Assembly (NCBI GenBank): GCA_022925895.1
Contig: JAKSYS010000244.1
Span: 1-64,000 of the forward strand
DNA: 64,000 bases
Direction: 5' to 3'
DNA from: Fragilaria crotonensis
Taxonomy: Eukaryota; Bacillariophyta; Fragilariophyceae; Fragilariales; Fragilariaceae
Positions 1 through 11,558 of the stretch are shown here, one piece after another. The notes under the pieces are model-generated. The model was not told the DNA's origin and made no database searches. It saw nothing but the letters and a program-made list of their open reading frames with translations. The translations under genes and the position numbers were made by a program. Position 1 is the stretch's first letter, and each line of letters opens with the position of its first letter.

Positions 1-5
1 CATGA

Positions 6-178
6 TGTTGATCACGATGATGTCGACATAAGGTGAGCTACATAATTATGGTAATGTTGTAGCTGGACTTGGAGTGGAGCCATTGAGTGGCCTTGGTGAA
101 GGTCATTGGCGTCTGGCATAATGACCGACGCTCTGACGCGGTTGTGGACATTGGTTTCCAGGCTGCTGGGAATTAGCA
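6..178 (-). repeat. 3' LTR of the copia element
   Basis: Direct repeat of 5250-5425, differing only by a few single-base length changes. In element orientation it begins TG and ends CA. Confidence 0.85.
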
Positions 179-3100
179 CACCCTCACCGGCAACCGAGTT
201 AGGCGATGGAGCGCGAGGGGTGACGAGCGTATCTTGAAGACATTCAAAGTAATTGCGTGACGGATTCGTGACGGCATGCAAATAGCTGGATCGAATTTCT
301 TGGTGATGAGAGGCAGGATGATGTTTCGTGAAATAGTCGGCCTTGTTGAGTGCACCGCGACGCCAGTAAACAATGAATTGACCTTGGCGAACGCGGTCAC
401 GGACCCAGTAAAAACGCATGTCGATGGCCTTAGAGCGGCGTTGTTTCATGGTGTCGTTGGCGATACCGGCGGCCGTGTTATTGTCAGTGACGATAGGAGT
501 GGGGGGCTGGGGATGTCCAAGTTCCTCAAGGCAGGTACGCAGGGGACAGGCCTCTTTCCCGTTGTGAAATAAAGCGGCGAGCTCGGCTTCGGCGGCACTG
601 GACACGACTTCCTTCAGGATTTGGCAAAGGACATTAATGGCGCCATTTCCAGGGGGAGGAGTGGCGTTGGCGGGAGGCGGTTTGGTTGGATCGGGAGGGC
701 GACTGCTTAGGTAATGGTAGCCAGCGGCGCGGGACCGTGACTTGGGAGCAGAGAGGTAGGAGGCGTCACTTTCAACGTGGAGTACCATGTCGCTGCGCAC
801 GTAGCGGACAGTGGCCTCGGGATTGCTTGCCGCATAATTAAGGAATTGCGTGAGGGCGTGCATGGTTGATTTTGTACCGTGGGCCTGTTGTGTCGCGAGT
901 GTGCCGATGGCAGTTAGCATGGTGGAGTCAACGGCACGAGCATAATAGAGGACGTGCCGAGCACTTCTTGGACGCGTTTGGTGTCAGCGGGTCAGGGCAG
1001 GTGATGCATCCGGCAGTGGTGTGAGCTGTTGCTTGGCACCAAAGGTGGGCTTGATATACGCATGGGGGAATGTTGGGCAACAGTGGGTGTTGTGTTCGAA
1101 GCGTTTAAGTGCCCGTGCAACGTAGCCGGGAATGGATATATCGACGGTGCCTCGGGTATAGTCCCAGTTGAGCGTGAGGCCGCAGTATCGCGCGCCGGTC
1201 CAATCCTCCGAGACGGCGTATTGTAAGCGGAGGAGTTCATCAGGTGCTCGGCGTCTTCGCGGCGTGTGTATTTGACCCCGAAGTCGTCGACGACGAGTGT
1301 GAAGGCGATCGGACGGGAGGCGTGGCGCCAGAGGCCGGTGAGGACAGGACTATAGCCGTGGGGTTTCAGGAATTCGGCAAGGCGGTCGTTTGCCAGTATG
1401 CCAGCTTGCGGTAATCCGTACATGCCTTTTCGGATCTCGACATAGACATGGCCGTTGTGAATGAGTGGCGTGAGCTGGTAGTGTTCCATGATTGCGGGAG
1501 GGATCATGGAGATGGGGATGCGCATATACTCATATTCGGTCATGGGTGTGCCGAGATAAAAGTCTTTCAGATCGCCCGTCATGAAGCGGCCATTCACGGT
1601 AGAGATGACACTGTTGAGCATGGTTTTGACAGTAGTGAGGTCGGCTGTCTTGGTGCTGACGTTGCCATCGTATTCGATACGGTCGCCACCGACAGTGATG
1701 CGAACGCGACGGGGTTGCTTTTTCGGGCCGTAGGGCTGCGACGACGCAATGTACGTTGGCTTTTATGTTTAGGGATATCGCGTACGGCAATGAAGTACAT
1801 GGTGTTTGTGCCGGTGGGCATGGTTGCGTGGCCTTGGCAGAGGCGTCGAATTCGTCGGTCATGGATGCGATCCATTCGGGCCCTTCGCTGCTGCGACTGA
1901 GTTCGGATATTCGGCAAGTTGGCCGGTATCAGGATTGAATGCATTGCCGTGCAGCGCGTAGTGGGCGGGATGGGCAGAGTGGGCGGTGACTGCTGTGGCG
2001 GCCAGATGGGCGGGTGGTTTGCGGCGACGTCGTGACCGGCGTGTGGCGGTAGCGTATGTGATGGGCGCGCTCGACAAGGGGGATGGTGGCAGCTCCACCC
2101 TCAGAGGTGCGGCAAGGACTGCGGTCGGAGGCAGTGGAGGTGGCGTGAGGGTACGGGTGCGGGCTCGGTAGCGTCGTCGACGTGCACGAGGCAGTGATGT
2201 TGGATGCGCGGCTGGGAAGGTGCCGGCAGTGGACTTGGCAGGTGGTGTAGCCGTGGGAGCGCAAATGTTGCTGAGGAGATTGGTGAGGCTTAAGGAAGCG
2301 ACTTGACTAGCAGTAGTGGGCGCAAGTGCGGAGCCGGGGGATGGATTGGAGAGTGCATGGTGAATGTCGGCAATGCCCGCAAGGACCAGATCGGTGGAGG
2401 ATGCAATGGGCATCGGGATCTGTGTCGGAAACCAGACGAGGGTGTCGGAGATTCGAGTTGCGCGGGAGTCGAACATCCAGACAGAGTAGCAGCGGTAGGA
2501 GTCGAGGGCAGGACCCACATACCAGCCGTCCAGTGCGTGGGGTGCCCAGGTGCCGCGGGTAGCAGGCTTGTCATGAACGAGTACGCGTATGCCGGGGGGA
2601 GCAATGGGAGTGCGATTGAAATCGAATTGCCCGTGGAGCTGTGACCAAGCGGACAGCTTTGGATTGATGCGGGAGCTCCGAAGCAGGTTGAGTGTGACAA
2701 GAGCCTGGGGGAGGAGACGATCCCAGAGGTGGAGGGGGAAGTGTTTGTCGACACTGCAAAGGCCCCCTATGAAATGATTTTTGAAGGTGCGGATAGCACG
2801 TTCGGCGGCATTGCGGCGATGGACACCGGGTGGTGCAAGCTGAAAGTCAATTCCCTCGTCGTGAAGGAAACTTTTGAGCGGTGCGGAGCATTCGTTGTCT
2901 AGGCGTTGGAGAGCAGGGCGGAGACCTGCATTACATAACTGGGTATGCAAGGTTTTATAGCCTTGTAAATTGCGTGGGCACTGCGATCCCGAATTGGCTC
3001 TGCGAGAATGCAATTGCTGTCATAGTCATAGACAATGATAAGGTAGTTATTCCCAGTGCTTGATGGCGTGATAAAACGCCCAGTTTGATCTGAGTAGACT

Positions 3101-5249
3101 TGGCCGGTAGGTTCCATGACTGCGGCGTAGCAAAAGTGAGAACGTGCGCCAGGAGGGAGGGCGTCGTCTGGTGCAGGAAGGCCTCGTTGTCGTGTTCGAG
3201 TTCCAGGATGGGGGCGCCGGACGATCCTTGAGTTAGCTTGGTGGAGCGTTGGTGTTGGCGACTCTGATCAAGATGGCCTTTGATCATGGCAGGAGAATGA
3301 GGTGGATGTTTGCGGAGGAGTTCACGGGTGAGGCCAGGAAAGTTAGTGAGGTATCCTTTTGCGAGAGCCTGGTCAAGCGTAGAGAGGGCCGGCGAAAGAG
3401 AGTGCTGCATGGGCAAATGCTACGAGTTGGGCAGGTGTGGCAGAGCCGATGGCGGAGAATGCGGAATGATCGACGCGGGATGGGCTTGCAGCGGGTAACT
3501 GCATGCCACAGGCGTGTGGCAAGGTACAGGTGCCAGTAAGTACAATGGTGTGTTGAAAGGTGACTGTCAATGTGGTGGCTGTAAATTCGGCAACGCAACC
3601 AGCGTCGCACAATTGACCAATGGAAAGGAGGGAGGCGGTGGCAAGTGATGGTACAATATGGACATGACGAGCCGCCAGTGGAAGGAATGGCAAGTCCAAT
3701 TCGGCTTCATGCGTTGAAGTCAAAATGGTGCCTCCAGGTGTGTGGATGGAGATCGGACACGATGTTGGGCGTCGGTTTATGACGGGTGCATCGATAGTGC
3801 AGAAGTGTGCCGTACTACCGGTGTCGGCAATGGCGGGGACGGACGGAGGAAGAGCGATGGTGGGAGGACCTACGGGTGCAAGAGCAGCGGGTTCTGGTGG
3901 GCTGGCAACGGGAATAACTATAACGTCGTTACGGGTTACACTAGAAGACGGGGCGGTGGCAAGAGGTGTAGGCTTCCCACCGGGTCAGGCGGAGGATGTA
4001 GGTGGCGGTGCGGAAGCGGGACCGCTGCCGAGGTGCGACCGCCGCGGGGATGGTGTTATTGCCACCCATCATGTGGCGAGTGGTTGCCGTTGTTTGGTGG
4101 CCAGGACCGGGACGGTTGCAAGTGGCACTGGTGTGCGTACGGTTGGTACCCAAACCATGTGTCCAACAATAGAAGAAAGGCTGACCGTCGGCGATCGTCG
4201 TCGTAGTAGGGCCAGGTGGAGTGGTTAAGGAAGGAGGCAGCAGCGGCAGCGGCGGCGAGCGGCGGTGCAGGGCCGGGAGGTGTGGTAATGGCGGCGTGGG
4301 CACCATGATATCCCGCTGTCAACGCAGTCAACTTGCGGAGGCGCTCTTTGTTCGCCTTTTGGAAGTGCGATTGGTAGCGCGGCATGGTCCACTGGTTTCA
4401 TCAAGGTCGCGCCATTTCTCTGCAGTGATAAATACTCCAGTTTTTTCGAAAACAGGGAGGGTGAGGCGAATGACGGCGGCGTCAGTGATGGGTTCGGCAC
4501 CAGCGACAGCGTAACGTTGCACCTCCTTGATCATGAACCAGAAACCCTCCATCGGTTCGTCGAGGTTCCAGTCGGCGGAGAGGAGCGCACGATTACGTTC
4601 GAGTTCCTCAGGTGTGATGCGGCCGTAGGTGGAGCGAAGGTGGTGGAGCATTGTGGCACAGGAGACGTCAGCGAAACCGAAGTCGGCGTCCGCGAGAATG
4701 TAGAGATATGTTTTGTCGACAGCCAGGAGCAGTTGTTTTTTCAATTCCTGGGCCACGGTGGTGTAGCGTCTATGCTCGTCGAGGAAGCGGCATACTGACG
4801 ATTGGTCTCCGTAATCTGGGCGGAAGTGGCACCGGGACGTGGATGGGTTGATCGCCAGGATGTATCGGCGTCGTGAAGGCCATACCTGTGCGTGTGACGA
4901 GATAAAGGTCTGGCGGCATCACGAGGGCCAAATGGCCGTTTTCGCCGCCGCCTCGTGTGGAATGGATCGCACGGGCATTGGCATAGAGCTCCTGTTGGAG
5001 GAGTTGCAAAGTCTTGTTCGTTGGTTCCGAGGGGATAGACGTTAGGACAGGATGCGGGAAGGGAAGCGTCGTGGACGCGGGAGTGCTCATTGTGCGAGAG
5101 GTAAATTAGGCGCTCAAGGCGGTGCAGGCTGGCACAGTTGAGCGGAAGGAACACACGACACAGCGACGGAGGCAGTAGTGTGTAGTGGGTGCCGGGGATT
5201 CGCAGCGGAGGCGAAGGCGGCACGAGGGGGGAGAAGATTTATGTAGCTC

Positions 5250-5425
5250 TGTTGATCACGATGATGTCGACATAAAGGTGAGCTACATAAATTATGGTAA
5301 TGTTGTAGCTGGACTTGGGAGTGGAGCCATTGAGTGGCCTTGGTGAAGGTCATTGGCGTCTGGCATAATGACCGACGCTCTGACGCGGTTGTGGACATTG
5401 GTTTCCAGGCTGCTGGGAATTAGCA
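5250..5425 (-). repeat. 5' LTR of the copia element
   Basis: Direct repeat of 6-178, about 176 bp. The boundary was set by the TG...CA ends and the CATGG flank, which resumes the sequence of the paralogous leader at about 19830. Confidence 0.85.
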
Positions 5426-5554
5426 CATGGGAGCCATATGGTTTAACCCTGAATCTAGCTTGAGCATTGTCAATGCGTTGGTGGCTCCCAACTCGAAGGA
5501 TGTTGCTATGCCATTGATTGGGTTTGACAATAATGCACCCCGTGATCACAACTC

Positions 5555-6650
5555 CAAAATGTTGGTTTTGAAACTCTTGACAACGTTCAAGTCAATTTTC
5601 GGAGAAGGGACAAGCACAATCATGATCGCGACAATTTCGCGGAATCGTATGGACGACTCATCACAACTATTAATAACCAACATTGCGCTACTGGTGGAAT
5701 TCGCAGTAATTGTTACTTGATGCGTCGTTTGAACGGAACGTCCGCCAGTCGACATGGATACAACGGCAACCGGCTCACAGATAATCCGGGAAGGATGGTA
5801 CAACCGCCACGATATCGCCCGTCATGTCCTGGTAATCCTTGCACTGCTTTACTCTTATTGTTGTTGTTTGTCGAGTTGGTTTGTTGCTTAAAGAGATTGG
5901 CTCTTTTGTACTCCGATATGACGCATTTGATGCTTTCTCGCGGCAGATCGCACACACCAGTCGTCCTCGATGAGTGGGAAACATGTCATTTCAGTTCCAT
6001 TCGTCTCGGCTCACGGACGGCCCCATTTCACTGATGACGATGTTCGCATTTCAGCCCGCTGTATTGGTTTGACGATTGGGCTCATGAACAAGTTCACCTT
6101 CGCAGTTGACTTTAGACATGGACGGCGGTACGGCTTTTTCTTTTTACTCATCTCCAAGGATCAAAGTGACAAATCACGCGGGACTTTTTGGCAGGCGCTG
6201 TTGTTACAGGCGGAAGCACTATATTGTTCATGGATACGGATGGGCATCCGTCCACGGTGACGTAGGATTCATCAACGTGATGGAACAAGTGGGTGCCACT
6301 TTGTGACATGGGCTCCCAACTGTATCCCCATCACCTAAAATACGGCCGTCATGCCCAAATTCAGGGAAGTTGACGTGGATTGTGGTAAAATCCCAGTTGC
6401 GGCCATGACTCTGGCGGTGCTGGCGCCCATTGCCGAAGGGTCCACGACAAAAGTCGCAATGTCTAGTCCTGACGAATGAAAAGAGACTTAGCGCATGATT
6501 GCCGAATGCACCATGTTGGGTGCTACTGTGGAGGAGTTCGATTATTATTGTATCATTAATCTACCAGCGAAACACAATGGCAACGTGTTGATTCAAACGT
6601 ATGATCACCGAATGGCCATGATGTTTGCCACGTCAGTGTCAATGTGATTA
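5555..6650 (+). pseudogene. EPSP synthase (3-phosphoshikimate 1-carboxyvinyltransferase) relic, unit C
   Basis: Decayed plant-type EPSP synthase, the shikimate enzyme joining shikimate-3-phosphate and PEP. Collinear matches run across shifting frames: LTT...RNRMDD (family pattern LTT...NRMxxRPI), ECPPV-like, TIGLMNKF, FLAGAVVTGG (near 6187-6217), AAMTLAVLAPIAEGSTT (near 6400-6450), [15 protein letters not shown] (near 6490-6540) and YDHRMAMMFA (near 6600). The N-terminal part of the enzyme is absent. The C-terminal DPGCTAKTF segment present in the other relics is deleted here. Stops and frameshifts throughout exclude function. It lies about 1.1 kb upstream of kinase gene 1 in the same orientation. 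Confidence 0.8.
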
Positions 6651-7720
6651 TCCAAGATTTTGTCCCACGAGGCAGGAAGGCATATCGAGTTCCAATCACT
6701 ACGGTTGCCTATTTGTATGATGTGGTCGCAATGTCATCTTGATCAAATCAGCGGGTTTGGGAAATTCTGTAATTGATTTTGTAGTCAATTAAAATTCTGC
6801 TCGACAGAATAAATGATGCTGGACAACTTGAGTCGTAAAATCCGCGCAGAGATACGAATGGCCACCAAAGCTGTAGCTCCTTGACCGGGCCAAGGTTATT
6901 CATCCCAACTTTTGAGCGTCCGCTGTTGTGTCATCTAATGTTGTTGAACGTCATGATCGTTCCATCAAACGACGACGTGGTTGCGAAATTGATATCGTCG
7001 AGCGCTGGCAAATGATTCCAACATGAGCGTATGTCGATTGCAGAAACGGATGCGTCGCTGATTTTCCTTCACATAATGTCGATATCGATTGTCCATGGGC
7101 AAGTGAAACCCAACGATGTAGACAAGCGTGAACACTCCGTGAAAACGGAAGACCTGTGTCTATCAAATGCAGGGCCGCAGTTTAGAATGCGTCTGACTTT
7201 AGTGTGGCATGCCAGGTTAACGAATGGTCTAATATCATTGCTACGGTAGTACAGTAGGATTCGACGAGATTATAGCTTTTGAATCTGAAGCGCTCGAAAT
7301 CCAATCCCTTGAAATCACACTCGGACAAAACTCGACGACAAAAATGTCCAACGAGTCGGAATAAAGAATGAAAAATTCACGAATACGACAACTCTTGGAG
7401 AAACTGAGCGAATTTGATCTACCATCTTTTCCAGCCTTTCAGGATAAAGTACAGCAGCGGTACAGCCTATTAAATTTTGCCCCACGGAAAGCGCTATACT
7501 GAGAGCTGGACATCTACAAATACGATCCATACACCTGTATGAAATTGATGAGCCGAGCCACATAAGCACAAATGTATGCGTTAGTACAGTATTACAGAGA
7601 ATATTGCATTTTCTTCCGTTCAAGAATCAGGAGGTGGATCAGCTTGATTCCCGCCTCCCGCCCCGAGCGATCAATTGTCCAATTCAAACATGGTACAAGT
7701 ATGGTGTGCACCTCTGACTC
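6651..7720 (+). other. Conserved leader block between EPSPS relic and kinase gene 1
   Basis: No gene seen. The block is alignable by eye with 21186-22340 and with 36400-38620 (where two insertions interrupt it). Short open stretches are shared among copies but full of stops, so this may be the relic of a further gene I cannot identify. Confidence 0.6.
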
Positions 7721-7801
7721 GTACTGAGCCCATACATCTATTGCACAGCCAACAACCGACTCTATGGTTTAATACTGCAGAACTCGGAGTACTTCAGAAG
7801 C
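7721..7801 (+). promoter_or_regulatory. Conserved 5' leader of kinase gene 1
   Basis: About 80 bp directly before the start codon keeps the same order of words in genes 1, 2 and 3: an ATCTATTGCACA-like stretch, CCAACAAYCGACT, then a CTGCAGAAC / GGAGTACTTC stretch ending at the ATG. Conservation amid decayed surroundings suggests core promoter or 5' UTR. No TATA box can be assigned with certainty. Confidence 0.35.
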
Positions 7802-10800
7802 ATGCCGTTGAGTGACAACGACGTTGCTTTGATCATCAACGCCTATGATGGCAATCTCAATGAGGTTCGTGCCCTATTGCTTGATGGAGCCAATGTGAAT
7901 GCCCAAGGTGATAGTGATGGTGCAACAGCCCTTTACATGGCGAGTCAAAATGGTCATTTGGAAGTCGTCCGCGAGTTGCTTCAGCACGACGATGTGGATG
8001 TGAATCTCCAACGAACAGATGATGGTACAACAGCCCTTTTCATTGCGAGTCAAGATGGTCATTTGGAAGTCGTCCGCGCGTTGCTTCAGCACGACAATGT
8101 GGATGTGAATCTCCAATGTCCTGATGATGGTTCAACAGCCCTGTACATTGCGAGTCAAGAGGGTCATTTGGAAGTAGTCCGCGAGTTGCTTCAGCGCGAC
8201 AACGTGGAAGTGAATCTCCAACGTACTAGTGGTTCAACAGCCCTGATTATGGCGAGTCAAGAGGGTCATGTGGAAGTCGTCCACGAGTTGCTTCAGCACG
8301 ACAATGTGGATGTGACTCTCCAACGAACAGATGATGGTGCAACAGCCCTGTACATTGCGAGTTACTGTGGTCATTTGGAAGTCGTCCGAGAGTTGCTTCA
8401 GCACGACAAGGTGGATGTGAATCTCCAATGTCCTGATATTGGTGCAACAGCCCTGTACATTGCGAGTCAAGAGGGTCATTTGGAAGTAGTCCGCGAGTTG
8501 CTTCAGCGCGACAACGTGGAAGTGAATCTCCAACGTACTAGTGGTTCAACAGCCCTGATTATGGCGAGTCATAATGGTCATTTGGAAGTCGTCCGCAACT
8601 TGCTTCAAATCGACAATGTGGATGTGAATCTCCAACAAACAGATGGTTCAACAGCCCTGTACATGGCGAGTCAAGAGGGTCATGTGGAAGTCGTCCGAGA
8701 GTTGCTTCAGCACGACAAGGTGGATGTGAATGCCAAAAATAAGTATGGTTCAACAGCCCTTTTCATTGCGAGTCATTGTGGTCATTTGGAAGTCGTCCGC
8801 GCTTTGCTTCAGCACGACAAGGTGGATATGAGTCTCAAAGATACAAGCGGAAAAACAGCTCGTGATGTGGCCACTATTGATGAAGTCGTAAATGCGTTCG
8901 ACGAACACGAGAACCGGAAATCACTATGCAATGTGATGACAACCTGCAAGGCTGAACCTGTTGAACTCTCTCATCACTATATCAAGCTTTGCATCACGGA
9001 ACGCAAACTTGGATCGGGTGCCTTTGGCGATGTCTTTTTGGCCGAAGATCGTGATCTCCCTGAATCCAAAGAGTTCGCTGTTAAAATGATCAAACTTTCT
9101 CGAAGTTCTGATAGTCCAGACGAGAAGAATTTGGAGAGCCTTCAGAGGGAACTTTCGGTACGTTCTTTATTCTGCATTGAGCCATTGCCTCGTGTGCAAC
9201 AATGTGTATGTACCCTGCCCCCATCTCCTTCGAGTTCTAGCACTCATGCACGATTCTACCAGACACTCAAAAGATTTCGTCATCCCAATATCATTGTCTT
9301 GTACGGCTACAACTTCAAAGGCAGAGCTGGAGAGCCGTTTTTGGTGTATGAATACGCAGCCAACGGCTCCCTCGACTGCTTTCTCAAGGACGATGACATG
9401 AGAGCCCGCCTATCTGCAGCTACGCGACTGACAATTATGTACGAAGTGGCGAGGGCAGTACACTTCTTGCACACTGGTGCAGCAGGTGTCAAAGTCTATC
9501 ACCGCGATATAAAGAGTGCAAACATTTGTCTGATGAAAGATTTTACACCGAAGCTCATTGATTGTGGGCTGGCGAAGTTTGTTTTGGACAGGCACGAAGC
9601 TGTTCCGTCGGAGTCGATCCCACAAAGTGGCTCAACGCAAGGCACCGCAATAGGAACTCATTTGTACAGGTGCCCAGAGTATATCTCGAAGAAAGGAAAA
9701 GGCATCAACTGTGACTACATTCCTGCCTATGATGTGTATTCTTTTGGCGTTGTCATGGCTGAGCTAATCTTAGGTCGCTTGAATGATGGCAAGCGAACGA
9801 ATGTCTTACAAACATACGTCCAGAATGATGAGGAAAAGCCTATCGTTGATGGATGGAAACAGCTCAAAAACCATGCAGATGGCCGGGCCGACTGGAATGC
9901 AGAAGCTCTTGAACTTGTGTGCAAGACTGTGATTGGGTGCATCACCCTTCCCGCTGTAAGAAGATTGAGCACCGACAAGCTTCGTGACCTGTTGAAGTAT
10001 GCCAAGAATAAACAAGACAAAACTAGTGACATTGAGCCGAAGGATGCCATAGCCGAGCTGGACAAGATCCTGGACAACACTGATAAACGGAACTCTGAGC
10101 CGGAATGTGTTGGCAAAGGTCTCCCATGTTGCAATTGCGACAAACCCCCTTTTGTTGTAAAGTGTAACGTAGAGTCTCACCCATTGTGCGCCAAATGTCT
10201 TGATAAAGCGGTTCGGGAAGCCCCTGCCAGCATCCCTGCCACTTTTCAACTTCGGTGCTTGGTCAGTGGGTGTCCGAGCCAACCTTTCACAATTGATGAT
10301 ATTTGTGAGCACGTACGTGATAGCACGTGGTCCTACCACTGGCACAAGGAAACGAAGAAGGTCATCATACACGTTGCCGACGAAATCAAGGACGAGATGA
10401 AAAAGTTGGTGTCCGTAGTTGACAGTCGCTTGCCAGAGTGGTTGTTGGAAAAGGCGAATGCGGACCGATTGAAGCAGTGCCCAACTGTCGTGGTGATCAC
10501 TCGCATCGCGGTGGATCGTTCGAAAAATCTCGAGAAGTGGTTCAAAAATGTGAAGGAGCAGAAATACCAGTTGGTCTTCTACTGTGAGCGCTCGGGTAAG
10601 CCAGGTCACGAGCCCTTTGAGATTTCGGTGGACAGAAAGTGGATGGTAAAGGTTGCACCTTGGCTTCGAATTGCCATCAACATAGGAGCAGCCTGGGACC
10701 CCAGCAAAGTGTCTCCGGCCGTACTCAAAGAGTTTCCATTACCTGTGCATAGCAAAGAGATGGAGGCTTTAATCAATGCGTTGGGAAAAGAAGAAAACAA

Positions 10801-10957
10801 TGGTCAATTGCAGACCTTGCAAGGAGATGCGTTAGAGGCGATTGCAAAAATGGCCAACGAGGAGGAGAATTTGAAGAAGTGGCGCGATGAGATGGAAGCT
10901 GTTGACGGTGAGAACGGACGTAAGATGTGGGTGAAAAAAAGGATTAGCACAGGATGA
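7802..10957 (+). CDS. Ankyrin-repeat / Pelle-like protein kinase / RING-like protein, gene 1
   Basis: Open for 1051 codons; about 1016 if the 9158-9262 intron is spliced. Residues 1-370 are about nine to ten ankyrin repeats (GATALYMASQNGHLEVVREL type). The kinase runs from about 395 to 690: glycine loop GSGAFGDV, lysine in FAVKMIKL (about 425), LVYEYAANGSLD hinge, HRDIKSANICL (about 566), a DCG in place of DFG (587-589), CPEY in place of APE, and DVYSFGVVMAEL. This is the style of the RLK/Pelle-IRAK group. Residues 776-835 hold eight spaced Cys/His (CxxC, KC-x4-H, CxxC, C-x4-C), a RING-like zinc site. The C-terminus (about 870-1051) has the conserved VFYCERSGKPGHEPFEI core of unknown function. 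No signal peptide or membrane segment is seen, so it is probably cytoplasmic. Start chosen because genes 2 and 3 align from the same ATG. Likely signalling, perhaps ubiquitin-linked (inference). Confidence 0.88.
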   Translation: MPLSDNDVALIINAYDGNLNEVRALLLDGANVNAQGDSDGATALYMASQNGHLEVVRELLQHDDVDVNLQRTDDGTTALFIASQDGHLEVVRALLQHDNVDVNLQCPDDGSTALYIASQEGHLEVVRELLQRDNVEVNLQRTSGSTALIMASQEGHVEVVHELLQHDNVDVTLQRTDDGATALYIASYCGHLEVVRELLQHDKVDVNLQCPDIGATALYIASQEGHLEVVRELLQRDNVEVNLQRTSGSTALIMASHNGHLEVVRNLLQIDNVDVNLQQTDGSTALYMASQEGHVEVVRELLQHDKVDVNAKNKYGSTALFIASHCGHLEVVRALLQHDKVDMSLKDTSGKTARDVATIDEVVNAFDEHENRKSLCNVMTTCKAEPVELSHHYIKLCITERKLGSGAFGDVFLAEDRDLPESKEFAVKMIKLSRSSDSPDEKNLESLQRELSVRSLFCIEPLPRVQQCVCTLPPSPSSSSTHARFYQTLKRFRHPNIIVLYGYNFKGRAGEPFLVYEYAANGSLDCFLKDDDMRARLSAATRLTIMYEVARAVHFLHTGAAGVKVYHRDIKSANICLMKDFTPKLIDCGLAKFVLDRHEAVPSESIPQSGSTQGTAIGTHLYRCPEYISKKGKGINCDYIPAYDVYSFGVVMAELILGRLNDGKRTNVLQTYVQNDEEKPIVDGWKQLKNHADGRADWNAEALELVCKTVIGCITLPAVRRLSTDKLRDLLKYAKNKQDKTSDIEPKDAIAELDKILDNTDKRNSEPECVGKGLPCCNCDKPPFVVKCNVESHPLCAKCLDKAVREAPASIPATFQLRCLVSGCPSQPFTIDDICEHVRDSTWSYHWHKETKKVIIHVADEIKDEMKKLVSVVDSRLPEWLLEKANADRLKQCPTVVVITRIAVDRSKNLEKWFKNVKEQKYQLVFYCERSGKPGHEPFEISVDRKWMVKVAPWLRIAINIGAAWDPSKVSPAVLKEFPLPVHSKEMEALINALGKEENNGQLQTLQGDALEAIAKMANEEENLKKWRDEMEAVDGENGRKMWVKKRISTG
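9158..9262 (+). other. GT-AG intron in kinase gene 1, in frame and stop-free
   Basis: GTACGT...CCAG, 105 bp (35 codons). Removing it joins ...RELS to TLKRFRHPNI, restoring the usual kinase helix C to strand 4 spacing. The same sites occur at 23903, 32154, 39970 and, reversed, 13592-13495, with diverged interiors. The stretch is a multiple of three without a stop, so retention would add 35 residues. Confidence 0.8.
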
Positions 10958-11558
10958 GGGTGGTCATTGGTGTTAAGGTGGTATGTGTTATGTTGTATGC
11001 ATATGTTGTATGTTCATATACTATGATACGGTACTTGCACTACCGGTAGTAGCTATGCACGAGCGAAGTACGGTGTACCTGGTACTATGAACATACGAGC
11101 GCAGTGTCAAGTGGTCGAGACTTGGACCTCTTTCAGATTGATGGACGTCGACATGCACATTCACATAGATACATATAAGATACATGTTCAGGCTTTAGTG
11201 TTAACGAATAAAACATGTGTCAGACACTTTCGTGAGCATTCACATTTGAAGGACTGATCGCACCCTTTTACTGTATCGAGTCAGGATCCGGGGATACGGG
11301 GACTTGATGATGTTGATAGATGAAAGTTAGAAAGTGATGTTATAGTCAAAATGACGTGGTACACGAAGTCACCCGCAAGCCGCAAGCAGGAAGTTGAAGA
11401 CGAAAGAAACGAGCGAGCAGGCTGATACATTCACTCGAAAGAAGAGCGTTAGCTAGTCGTCACACCCTCAAAAGTCCAGCAGGAGTGCCAAGAAAGGGAT
11501 TGCTCTCTTACAGATACGACTGTAGGCAATCTAAGAACCGGCCATAGGAACGGCATAA
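10958..11558 (+). other. 3' flank of gene 1 (shortened copy of the conserved 3' block)
   Basis: No gene seen. The part around 11130-11320 matches the blocks at 25930-26150 and 42060-42270 (shared GAGTCAGGATCCGGGG near 11278-11293). An AATAAA at 11207-11212 could serve as a polyadenylation signal for gene 1, without other support. GTACC-rich short repeats occur near 11020-11090. Confidence 0.5.

Larger units (their letters stand above)
6..5425 (-). mobile_element. Ty1/copia LTR retrotransposon fossil, inserted in unit C
   Basis: Reverse-strand element. From right to left it shows gag-like, protease, integrase (core at about 1859-3013), reverse transcriptase (about 992-1621) and RNase H (about 12-920) segments, the order typical of Ty1/copia. 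The flanks CATGA (1-5) and CATGG (5426-5430) fit a 5-bp target duplication, and the paralogous empty site is visible near 19827-19840. A purine-rich stretch lies next to the left LTR, as expected of a polypurine tract. The LTRs are almost identical, so insertion was recent, yet the coding part is broken in several places (roughly five to eight). It sits in the leader of unit C, upstream of the EPSP synthase relic. Confidence 0.85.

Noticed and set aside
3725-4228. Forward 167-codon Gly-rich frame
   Set aside because: Lies opposite the gag-like part of the copia element; no recognisable motif.
9806-10609. 267-codon reverse frame opposite gene 1
   Set aside because: Shadow of the kinase/RING coding strand. 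The forward frame carries all recognisable motifs and continues far beyond.
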